Below are positions 27,177 through 34,447 of a stretch of DNA of 64,000 nt, piece after piece. The first letter of the stretch is position 1, and each line of letters opens with the position of its first letter. The stretch is taken from assembly GCF_017592555.1 (NCBI RefSeq), contig NZ_JAGFNS010000035.1:32106-96105 (forward strand), written 5' to 3'. A program made the translations under genes and the position numbers. Source of the stretch: Actinoplanes flavus (lineage in GTDB: Bacteria; Actinomycetota; Actinomycetes; Mycobacteriales; Micromonosporaceae). The notes beneath the pieces were generated by a model that saw only the letters and a list, made by a program, of their open reading frames with translations, had not been told where the DNA came from and searched no databases.

Positions 27177-27420
27177 ATGTACCGCGACGACGAGACCGAC
27201 TTCTCCTTTTGAGCCGACCAGCAAGCGCCGCCGGGGGTTCCCTCTAGCGAGTCGCAGGTCAAACGGGGGCTGCGAGTCGTGGGGCAGGACACCGAGCTGA
27301 TCGAGAAGCTCGGTGGCAACGACCCCTGCCCGTGCGGCACCGGGCGGCGGTTTCCGTCGCTGCTGCCGCCGGGGCGGGCGCTTCGACGACAGCAACGGCC
27401 ACTACTACTGCCGTGACTGA
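27177..27420 (+). pseudogene. SEC-C zinc-motif small protein, broken by three frameshifts
   Basis: ATG 27177 has GGGAGG upstream and begins 'MYRDDETDFSF', then hits TGA at 27210. Switching frame at 27210 gives 'EPTSKRRRGFP'; back to the first frame at 27249 gives 'ESQVKRGLRVVGQDTELI' and 'GGNDPCPCGTGRRF'; a further switch near 27352 gives 'RRCCRRGGRFDDSNGHYYC' and a stop at 27420. Together these make a ~78-residue SEC-C protein (CPCG...CC metal-binding motif as in the SecA tail). Two shifts fall at T-runs (CTTTT, GTTTCC). Either a decayed gene or an assembly with indel errors; the high residual similarity makes both possible. Confidence 0.75.
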
Positions 27421-27457
27421 CGTCCATGGGTGGGGCCGGCGGCCCCACCCATGCCTG

Positions 27458-28378
27458 TCACGGCGTCGCGGGCCCGACCAGCAGAGCGTCCCGTTCGGTC
27501 TCGATCGCGCGGAGGCGGTCGCGGACCTCGGCGGTGCGGGCGGTCAGCGCGGCCCGGACCTCCCGGACCCGGAGGAACGCCTCGACGATCTCCTTCTGGC
27601 CACGGTTGATCCGGCTGCGGACCGCCAGGTCGGTGACGATGTTGTCGAGCATGACGTCGAGGAACCTCGTGGTCCCGTTGATCTCCAGCGAGATCGGCGC
27701 GGCCTCCCGGTCGTCGCCCAGTTCGTGGCGCATCACGTCGACCTGATGCTGAGCGGCGGCCACGTGGTCGTCGGCGCTCTCGATGCGCTGGTGCTTGAAG
27801 TGGCTGCTGAACGCGCCGCCGCCCATGAACGTGTCGTAGGCCGACCACTTCCCGGCCGATCCGAGCAGCTCGTCGGCACGGCGGAAGCCCTCGGCGGCCT
27901 TGCCCGCGGCGATCTCGGCGCGCTGGAGCCGGGCCAGTTCGGCGACCAGGTCGCTGCGGAGCCCGGCCAGTTCGGAGAGGCGTTCACCGGTGGGGTGGCC
28001 GGTGGCGCGCAGGTGTTTCTCCTTGGCGGCGAGCGCGGCGGCGTACGCCGAAGGGGTCGATCGTGCCTCGTCGAGCCGTGCGCCGAGATCGGCGAGCTGC
28101 GCGTGCAGCGCGGCGAGCTCCTCCCGGGCCGCCGGAAGCCGGGCGCCCGCGGCGGCGACCTCGGCCCGTCCGCCGCGCAGTGACGCCAGCAGGCGGGCCG
28201 GACCGGTGGCAGTGGCGCGGTCGGCCAGCCGGGTCAGGCTCGCCAGCTCGGCGTCGGCCTTCGTGATGGCGGCCTGGAGGGCGGTCCGCCGCGGCATGAG
28301 CTGGTCACGTTCGGTGAGCAGGGTGGCGAGGCGGGCGATCTCCCGGTCGAGCTCCTCGAGCGACGGCGTGTTCGGCAA
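27458..28378 (-). CDS. Coiled-coil protein of unknown function
   Basis: A 306-residue protein with a TTG start (28378) six bases after AGGAG; the ribosome site lies in the space behind the enoyl-CoA hydratase stop 12 bases upstream, so the genes are co-transcribed. Residues ~5-160 and ~255-300 are heptad-patterned, Ala/Leu/Glu/Arg-rich and strongly coiled-coil. The middle ('KWSAYDTFMGGGAFSSHFKH') is conserved-looking and less helical. There is no signal peptide or transmembrane segment. Similar proteins in actinomycetes are annotated as hypothetical; I cannot give a function. Confidence 0.75.
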   Translation of the reverse strand: MPNTPSLEELDREIARLATLLTERDQLMPRRTALQAAITKADAELASLTRLADRATATGPARLLASLRGGRAEVAAAGARLPAAREELAALHAQLADLGARLDEARSTPSAYAAALAAKEKHLRATGHPTGERLSELAGLRSDLVAELARLQRAEIAAGKAAEGFRRADELLGSAGKWSAYDTFMGGGAFSSHFKHQRIESADDHVAAAQHQVDVMRHELGDDREAAPISLEINGTTRFLDVMLDNIVTDLAVRSRINRGQKEIVEAFLRVREVRAALTARTAEVRDRLRAIETERDALLVGPATP

Positions 28379-28390
28379 GGGAACTCCTGA

Positions 28391-29158
28391 TCATTCGCCG
28401 GTGAAGACCGGGGTCCGCCGCTGGAGGCTGGCCAGAATACCCTCGGCGCTGTCCCGGGTCGCCCAGTGGATCTTCTGTTCGGCGAGTTCGTGGTCGAGCG
28501 CCTTACGGACGCGATCGGCCAGGTCGCCGCGGAGGGTGGCGCGGATCGAGCGGACCGCGAGGGGCGCGGACGCGGCGATCTCGGCGGCGAGCCGGTGCGC
28601 GGTCTCGCGCAGCCGGCCGGGTGCGGCGAGGCGGTCGGCGAGACCGAGCCGGAAGGCCTCCTCCCCGCCGACCCGACGGCCGGTGAGCAGCATGTCGGTG
28701 GCGGCCTGCCGGCCGATCAGCTCGGGCAGCGTGACACTGACGCCGAAGCCCTGGTGGAAGCCGAGCCGGGCGAAGTTGGCGACGAACCGGGTGTCGGCGT
28801 CCGCTACGCGGAAATCGGCGGCGCACGCCAGGCCGAGACCGCCGCCCACCGCGGTGCCCTGCACGGCCGCGACGATGGGGGTACGGACGTCGAACAGTTC
28901 CACCGCACGCCGGTAGAGGCGTTCCGCCGCGTCCACGTGGTCCCGGGCGAACTCGCCGCCGCCGAAGTCCGCTCCGGCGCAGAAGTGGCGGCCCTCGGAG
29001 GCCAGCACGATGACCCGGCAGCCGGGGGTGTGGTCGAGTTCGAGGGCCGCCTCGACGATCCGCCCGATGAGCGCCTCGTCGAAGTGGTTGGCCGGTGGGC
29101 GGCGCATCTCGATCACGGCGATCCCGTCGTCGACGGTGACGGACAGATCGGTGCTCAC
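28391..29158 (-). CDS. Enoyl-CoA hydratase/isomerase family protein
   Basis: A 255-residue crotonase-fold protein. GTG 29158 (GGGAGG six bases upstream) is preferred over GTG 29161. It shows 'MRRPPANHFDEAL', the first oxyanion-hole segment 'SEGRHFCAGADFGG' and the second 'AAVQGTAVGGGLGLACAADF', then 'LGFHQGFGVSVTLPELIG' and 'GRRVGGEEAFRLGLAD'. Such enzymes hydrate or isomerise enoyl-CoA thioesters in the cytoplasm. The Glu at the usual catalytic positions is not clearly preserved ('GFHQGFGVS'), so substrate and exact reaction are open. Confidence 0.88.
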   Translation of the reverse strand: MSTDLSVTVDDGIAVIEMRRPPANHFDEALIGRIVEAALELDHTPGCRVIVLASEGRHFCAGADFGGGEFARDHVDAAERLYRRAVELFDVRTPIVAAVQGTAVGGGLGLACAADFRVADADTRFVANFARLGFHQGFGVSVTLPELIGRQAATDMLLTGRRVGGEEAFRLGLADRLAAPGRLRETAHRLAAEIAASAPLAVRSIRATLRGDLADRVRKALDHELAEQKIHWATRDSAEGILASLQRRTPVFTGE

Positions 29159-29350
29159 CACATGCCTCCCGGTGCGGAACTCCTTAACGAGCCCTCATGG
29201 TCGCACGGCGCTGATCACCGGGGTCGTGGCCGGTCTGGTGGCCGCCCGCTTCGTCGCAAACGCGACGAGGCGCGGCAGAAAGTAAACCGGAAATCACAAC
29301 GGCCGACATCGACTGACCTAGATTGAGGGATCAGGTCAAGGAGGACCGGC

Positions 29351-31303
29351 ATGCTCTCATCCGCACAGACTCAGGTGTTGCGGCTGCTCTGCGACACCAT
29401 CGTCCCCTCCCTCCCGCGTCCCGGCGACACCGACGGGTTCTGGGCCCGCAGCGCCACCGACGTCGGCGCCGACCAGGGCGTGCTCGCCCTGCTCGCGACC
29501 ATGCCCGACGAGCAGCGGGCGGCGATCGGCGGCCTGCTCGACATCCTCGCGCTCCAGGGCTTCGGCACCGCCTCACCGGAGTCCCGCGAGCAGATCCTCA
29601 CCACACTGTCGCTGGCCTCCGCCCCGGCGGCGGCCGGCATCGGCTCGCTGACCAGCCTCATCCTGCTGATCACCTACGGCGCGGTCGGCCCGGACGGCCG
29701 CAACCCGAACTGGACCCGACTCGGCTACCCCGGCCCGGTCACCGCGGCGCCGGCCGACGGGCGGACCATCACCCCGGTCCGGCCGGACGGCGGCGACCTG
29801 GACCTGGAAGCCGACGTCGTGGTGGTCGGCTCGGGCGCGGGCGGCGGCCTGATCGCCGGCCGGCTCGCCGCCGCCGGGCGCCGCGTGGTCGTGCTGGAGG
29901 CCGGCCGCTACCGCACCGAAGCCGACTTCCACCAGCTCGAACTCGCCGCCTACCAGAACTCGTACTGGCGTGGCGGCCCGCAGCCGACCGGCGATCTCAA
30001 CGTCACCCTGATGGCCGGGGCCGGGCTGGGCGGCGGCACGGTGATCAACTGGACCAACTGCCTCAAGACCAGGGATGGGGTACGGCGTCAGTGGGCCGAC
30101 GAGCACGGCCTGACCGACGTGGCGACCGAGTCCTTCGACCGGCACCTGGACCGGGTGTGGCGGGAGCTCTCGGTCACCGATCAGTGCTCCGAGCTGAACC
30201 GGGTGCACGAGGCCATGCACCGTGGCGCCGAGGCGCTGGGCTGGTCGTTCGCCACCATTCACCGCAACTGGGACGAGAAGCGTCACGACGCCGCGATCGC
30301 CGGGCACCTCGGGTTCGGTGACCCGTCCGGCGCCAAACGGTCCACGGTGAAGGTCTACCTGGAACCGGCCGTCGCCGAGCACGGCGCCCGGGTGGTGGAC
30401 GGCTGCCGGGTCGAGCGGGTGCTGGTCGAGCGGGGCCGGGCGGCCGGCGTGATCGGCCGCTGGACCAGCGAGGACGGCGCCGGCACGGCGACCGTGACGG
30501 TCCGTGCCCCGGTGGTCGTGGTGGCGGCCGGCGCCCTGGAGACGCCCGGTGTGCTGCTGCGGTCCGGGATCGGCGGCCCGGCGGCCGGCGACTACCTGCG
30601 GCTGCACCCGTGCACGGTCACCATGGGCGACTACGGCACGGACATGCAGGCGTGGTGGGGCGCGCCGCAGGCCGGGCTGGTCGACGAGTTCGCGACCGTC
30701 GAGGACGGCTACGGGTTCCTGATGGAGAGCGTGCAGTACACCACCGGGCTGGGCGCGTCGGCGCTGCCGTTCACCACGGGCGCCGAGCACAAGCAGGCGA
30801 TGGCCGACTACCGCAACAACGGGTCGTTCATCGGCCTGATCCGGGATCGCGGGCACGGCCGGGTCACCCTCGACGCGTCCGGGAACACGGTGCCCTGGTA
30901 CGCACTGACCGACGAACGGGACGTGCGCACCATGCGCCGGGCCGTGGAGGCGGAGATCCGGCTGCACCACGCGGCCGGGGCACGCGGCATCCGGGTGCTG
31001 GGCCGGGGCATGCCGGGCTGGCGGTTCGGCGACGACCTGGAGGCCTACATCGACCGGGCGCGGCGGCTGCCGTTGCGGGCCGGCGGGGCGACCCTCTTCT
31101 CCGCACACCAGATGGGCAGCTGCCGGATGGGCGCCGACCCGGCGACCAGTGTGGCCGACCCGCGCGGCGAACTGCACGACACCAAAGGGGTGTGGATCGG
31201 CGACGCGTCGGCGTTCCCGACCCCGTCCGGCACCAACCCGATGATCACCATCATGGCCCTGGCGTCGCGGACCGCCGCGACCATCGAGGAGGTGGCACGG
31301 TGA
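29351..31303 (+). CDS. GMC-family oxidoreductase (long-chain alcohol oxidase type)
   Basis: A 650-residue flavoprotein with an AAGGAGG ribosome site. Residues ~1-150 form a helical N-terminal region typical of fatty-alcohol-oxidase-like GMC members ('LRLLCDTIVPSLPRPGD'). The FAD motif 'VVVVGSGAGGGLIAGRLAA' starts near 157, and 'LMAGAGLGGGTVINWTNCL', 'VVVAAGALETPGVLLRSG' and the C-terminal 'SAHQMGSCRMG' (active-site His region) and 'SAFPTPSGTNPMITIMALA' are all present. It should oxidise an alcohol to an aldehyde. The next gene, overlapping by GTGA, is an aldehyde dehydrogenase, so the pair can take an alcohol to the acid. Confidence 0.92.
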   Translation: MLSSAQTQVLRLLCDTIVPSLPRPGDTDGFWARSATDVGADQGVLALLATMPDEQRAAIGGLLDILALQGFGTASPESREQILTTLSLASAPAAAGIGSLTSLILLITYGAVGPDGRNPNWTRLGYPGPVTAAPADGRTITPVRPDGGDLDLEADVVVVGSGAGGGLIAGRLAAAGRRVVVLEAGRYRTEADFHQLELAAYQNSYWRGGPQPTGDLNVTLMAGAGLGGGTVINWTNCLKTRDGVRRQWADEHGLTDVATESFDRHLDRVWRELSVTDQCSELNRVHEAMHRGAEALGWSFATIHRNWDEKRHDAAIAGHLGFGDPSGAKRSTVKVYLEPAVAEHGARVVDGCRVERVLVERGRAAGVIGRWTSEDGAGTATVTVRAPVVVVAAGALETPGVLLRSGIGGPAAGDYLRLHPCTVTMGDYGTDMQAWWGAPQAGLVDEFATVEDGYGFLMESVQYTTGLGASALPFTTGAEHKQAMADYRNNGSFIGLIRDRGHGRVTLDASGNTVPWYALTDERDVRTMRRAVEAEIRLHHAAGARGIRVLGRGMPGWRFGDDLEAYIDRARRLPLRAGGATLFSAHQMGSCRMGADPATSVADPRGELHDTKGVWIGDASAFPTPSGTNPMITIMALASRTAATIEEVAR

Positions 31304-32715
31304 GGACGGACCGGTTCTACATCGGCGGGCGGTGGGTCGCGCCGAGCACCGGCGAGACGATCGAGGTCGTCGACCCGTACACCGAACAGGTTTTCGCCAC
31401 CGTCCCGGCCGGCGGCGCGGCAGACGCCGAGGGCGCGGTGAGCGCGGCGCGCGCGGCCTTCGACGGCTGGGCCGAGACCCCGCTCGCCGACCGCGTCGCC
31501 GTCTGTGACGAGGTGTCGCAGCGGTTGCAGGAGCGGCAGAACGAGCTGGCGGCGCTGATCTCGCGGGAGATGGGCTCGCCGTTGCCGTTCTCGGTCATGG
31601 TGCAGACCGGGCTGCCGATCGCCACGTTCACGTCGATGCGGCATCTCGCCGAGGACCTGCCCTGGCAGCAGCGGATCGGGAACTCGCTGGTGGTACGCGA
31701 GCCGGTCGGTGTGGTCGCGGCCGTCACGCCGTGGAACTATCCGCTGCACCAGGTCGCCGCGAAGGTGGCGGCCGCGCTGGTGGCCGGCTGCACGATCGTC
31801 GTGAAACCGAGCGAGGTGGCGCCGCTGAGCGCCTTCGTGCTCGCCGAGATCTTCGACGGGCTGGGGTTGCCGGCCGGGGTGTTCAACCTGGTCACCGGCT
31901 ACGGTCCGGTCGCCGGGGAGGCGCTGGCCGGGCATCCGGGTGTGGACATGGTGTCGTTCACCGGGTCGACGCGGGCCGGGCGGCGGGTCAGCGAGGTCGC
32001 CGCCGGCACGGTGAAACGGGTCGCGCTGGAGCTGGGCGGCAAGTCGGCGAACGTCATCCTCGACGACGCCGACCTGAAGCAGGCGATCGCCGACGGGATC
32101 AGCAAGTGCTATATCAATTCCGGTCAGACCTGTACGGCCCTGACCCGCATGCTGGTGCCCCGGGCGATGCTGCCGGTGGCCGAGGAGATCGCCGCCACCG
32201 TGGCCGGGCAGGTGACCGTCGGTGACCCCGGCGCGCCCGGCACCGTGCTCGGCCCGCTGGTCTCGGCCACCCAGCGCGACCGGGTCCGGGAGTACATCGC
32301 GCGCGGCGTCGCCGAGGGCGCCAAGCTGGTGTGCGGCGGCGCCGAGCCGCCCGGCGACCGGCCGCACGGCTATTTCGTCCAGCCGACGGTGTTCAGCGAC
32401 GTCCGCCCGGACATGACGATCGCCCGGGAGGAGATCTTCGGCCCGGTGCTGGCGATCCTGCCGTACGACGACGAGGCCGACGCCGTGCGCATCGCCAACG
32501 ACAGCGACTACGGGCTGGCCGGCGGTGTCTGGTCGGCCGACCGGGATCGGGCGATCCGGGTGGCCCGGCGGATGCGGACCGGGCAGGTCGAGATCAACGG
32601 GGCGGCGTTCAACCCGCTCGCCCCGTTCGGCGGCTACCGGCAGTCGGGCCACGGCCGGGAGCTGGGCCCGTACGGCATCCTCGAGTTCACCCAGACCAAG
32701 GCGATTCAACTCTGA
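31300..32715 (+). CDS. Aldehyde dehydrogenase (NAD(P)-dependent)
   Basis: A 471-residue ALDH-superfamily enzyme starting at GTG 31300 (GTGA overlap with the GMC stop). It has the substrate/cofactor segment 'AVTPWNYPLHQVAAK', 'VVKPSEVAPLSA', 'SFTGSTRAGRRV', catalytic Glu in 'LELGGKSANVIL', catalytic Cys in 'NSGQTCTALTR' and 'EEIFGPVLAILPY'. Length is standard. It oxidises the aldehyde made by its operon partner. Its last 29 bases overlap the 3' end of the convergent OmpA/BON gene. Confidence 0.94.
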   Translation: MRTDRFYIGGRWVAPSTGETIEVVDPYTEQVFATVPAGGAADAEGAVSAARAAFDGWAETPLADRVAVCDEVSQRLQERQNELAALISREMGSPLPFSVMVQTGLPIATFTSMRHLAEDLPWQQRIGNSLVVREPVGVVAAVTPWNYPLHQVAAKVAAALVAGCTIVVKPSEVAPLSAFVLAEIFDGLGLPAGVFNLVTGYGPVAGEALAGHPGVDMVSFTGSTRAGRRVSEVAAGTVKRVALELGGKSANVILDDADLKQAIADGISKCYINSGQTCTALTRMLVPRAMLPVAEEIAATVAGQVTVGDPGAPGTVLGPLVSATQRDRVREYIARGVAEGAKLVCGGAEPPGDRPHGYFVQPTVFSDVRPDMTIAREEIFGPVLAILPYDDEADAVRIANDSDYGLAGGVWSADRDRAIRVARRMRTGQVEINGAAFNPLAPFGGYRQSGHGRELGPYGILEFTQTKAIQL

Positions 32716-33706
32716 GTTCCACCCGCCGGTTCGCGGCGCGGTGGGCCGGGGTGTCACCGGGTACGGCGGGGCGGGCCTCGCCGTACCCGACGGCGGTCAG
32801 CCGTCCGGCGGCGATCCCGTCGCCGCACAGAACATCGCGGACCGCGCCGGCCCGTTTCCGGCTGAGCGCCAGGTTGGTGTCCCGGGCGCCGGACGCGTCG
32901 GTGTGCCCCTCGATGCGCAGCCGGGCGCTCGGGTTGGCCGCCAGCACCGTGGCGACCCGGCTCAGCACCGCCCGGGATTCGCCACTCAGCTCGGCGCCGC
33001 CGGCCGGGAAGGTGAGCGCCGGCAGGACGTCGAGCCGTTCCTGCGGGTCGGCGACGGTCAGCCGGTCCAGGACGATCGCGCCGGTGTCGCGGGCCGCCGT
33101 GGTCAGCGCGGCGCGGGCGGTCTCGTCGCGGGCCGTGCCGGTGAGCGTGAGGGTGCCGTGACCGAAGCGCATCGACGCGTCCGGCGGCAGCGCCCGGACC
33201 AGGGCGGGCAGCCGGTCGAGCATCGGGTCGGCGGAGACCTTGGCGGCCACCGTGATCCGGTCGTCGACGGTCCCGAACGTGCCGGCGGCGGCGTCGTGCA
33301 GGGCCGTCCGGGTGGCGGCGGCCGCGACCCGCCCGCTGAGGTGGGCCCGGCCGTCCACCGCGACCAGCAGGAACGCCGGGTCGATCGGGGCCGCGGCCGG
33401 CACCACCTCGGTATGCACGGCACGCACCCCGGCCACCGCGGCGAGCACCTCGCGGGCGTGGTCGGCCTGGCTCTGCGATCCGGTCACGACGGTCGCGTCC
33501 CGCCCGGAGAACGACACCCGTACGCCGGTGTGCCCGGCCGTGGTCAGCGCGGCTCGCGAGCGGGTGGCCAGGTCGTGCTCGATCCGGTGCCGGTTCGGTC
33601 CGAGCTGGAATCCGGCGATCGCGGTCAGCCCGAACAGCAGTGCCAGGCCCGCGAACCAGCGCCGGGTCGCGGCGTCGGTGAACGCCCCGCTGACGGCGCC
33701 GGTCAC
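32687..33706 (-). CDS. ArfA-like membrane protein: TM anchor, BON-like domains, OmpA C terminus
   Basis: A 339-residue protein close in size and layout to mycobacterial ArfA/OmpATb. A single hydrophobic segment at about 17-34 ('WFAGLALLFGLTAIAGF') is followed by two or three BON-like repeats ('AATRTALHDAAAGTFGTVDD', 'LTLTGTARDETARAALTTAA') and a peptidoglycan-binding OmpA domain ('FPAGGAELSGESRAVLSRVA', 'IEGHTDASGARDTNLALSRK', 'VGYGEARP'). Start GTG 33706 overlaps the upstream stop (GTGA). In mycobacteria the arf genes act together at low pH; a cell-wall link is expected here. The 3' end overlaps the aldehyde dehydrogenase gene on the other strand. Confidence 0.85.
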   Translation of the reverse strand: MTGAVSGAFTDAATRRWFAGLALLFGLTAIAGFQLGPNRHRIEHDLATRSRAALTTAGHTGVRVSFSGRDATVVTGSQSQADHAREVLAAVAGVRAVHTEVVPAAAPIDPAFLLVAVDGRAHLSGRVAAAATRTALHDAAAGTFGTVDDRITVAAKVSADPMLDRLPALVRALPPDASMRFGHGTLTLTGTARDETARAALTTAARDTGAIVLDRLTVADPQERLDVLPALTFPAGGAELSGESRAVLSRVATVLAANPSARLRIEGHTDASGARDTNLALSRKRAGAVRDVLCGDGIAAGRLTAVGYGEARPAVPGDTPAHRAANRRVELRVESPWSG

Positions 33707-34062
33707 CGGGCCGCCGTCTCGGCGTCGCGGTCGGCGACCAGCCGCGCCTGCCGGCTCCAGGTGGACAGGCTGGGAACGAAGCCGAGCCCCGCGGCCCGCA
33801 TCGCCTCGCGCATGGCGTCGTCGTCGCTGTCGGCCAGCTGCGCGATGGTCCGGATCCCGGCGGTGCGCAGCGCGGCCGCCACGGCCGCGTCGATGCCCTC
33901 GATCCGCTGCAGTTCGTCGCCGTTGCTTTCCGGCGCATTATCGGCCTGCCGATGCGCATCGGTTGACACATTTCCGAAACGTGCGGAGAACCTGCCGACG
34001 GCGACGCCCAGAATGAACGCGAGCACGATGACGACGAGCGACTGGCCGACGAACCAGGCCAC
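33703..34062 (-). CDS. Small single-pass membrane protein with helix-hairpin-helix-like domain
   Basis: A 119-residue protein. GTG 34062 is preferred because GGAGG stands about six bases upstream. Residues ~3-25 form a transmembrane helix ('FVGQSLVVIVLAFILGVAVG'). After a charged linker, residues ~52-100 ('ELQRIEGIDAAVAAALRTAG', 'IRTIAQLADSDDDAMREAMR') resemble the helix-hairpin-helix module often fused to small membrane proteins. It is translationally coupled to the ArfA-like gene, recalling the small membrane proteins in the mycobacterial arfABC operon. No enzymatic motif. Confidence 0.75.
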   Translation of the reverse strand: MAWFVGQSLVVIVLAFILGVAVGRFSARFGNVSTDAHRQADNAPESNGDELQRIEGIDAAVAAALRTAGIRTIAQLADSDDDAMREAMRAAGLGFVPSLSTWSRQARLVADRDAETAAR

Positions 34063-34447
34063 TGTGACCTCCGGAAACAGCTGTCCTGCGATGCGGCACA
34101 CAGTAGCTGTCCTCGCGCCATTTGCAAAATGGACCGTGGCGTCTGTCGGTGCGTGACCGGGTGCTCATCGAATGTCATTTCGCAGGTTTGTTCACCGTCC
34201 ACACCGGCCCGCCCCGGGTCTCGTGACGGTGTGGCGGATTGCCCAGGCACGCGGTAGGGATTGATGCGGCCGCCAGGCTGGGCGAGGATACGGACCGGCG
34301 GGTAACCGGCGGAGGGCGGGACGTCATGGCTGCACCGGGGTGATCCACACCACGATCAAAATCGGTCACTTGCGATGGGTGTGCCGGTATGGACTTGAAT
34401 GAACCATGATGTTTCGCTGAGGCATACGGCATTTCCCGGGGGGAGCG
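34063..34447. promoter_or_regulatory. Divergent promoter region between arf-like pair and LAL regulator
   Basis: About 385 bases without a supported gene. An imperfect palindrome CCATTT-GCA-AAATGG occurs at 34118-34132, near the arf-like start and a plausible operator. AT-richer patches lie at 34100-34140 and 34345-34425. GGGGGGAG precedes ATG 34448. Confidence 0.4.

Noticed and set aside
29172..29285. Possible 37-residue membrane peptide ('LITGVVAGLVAARFVANATR') in the promoter space before the GMC gene
   Set aside because: The hydrophobic stretch is suggestive, but the GTG start has no ribosome site and no family is known; too short to support.
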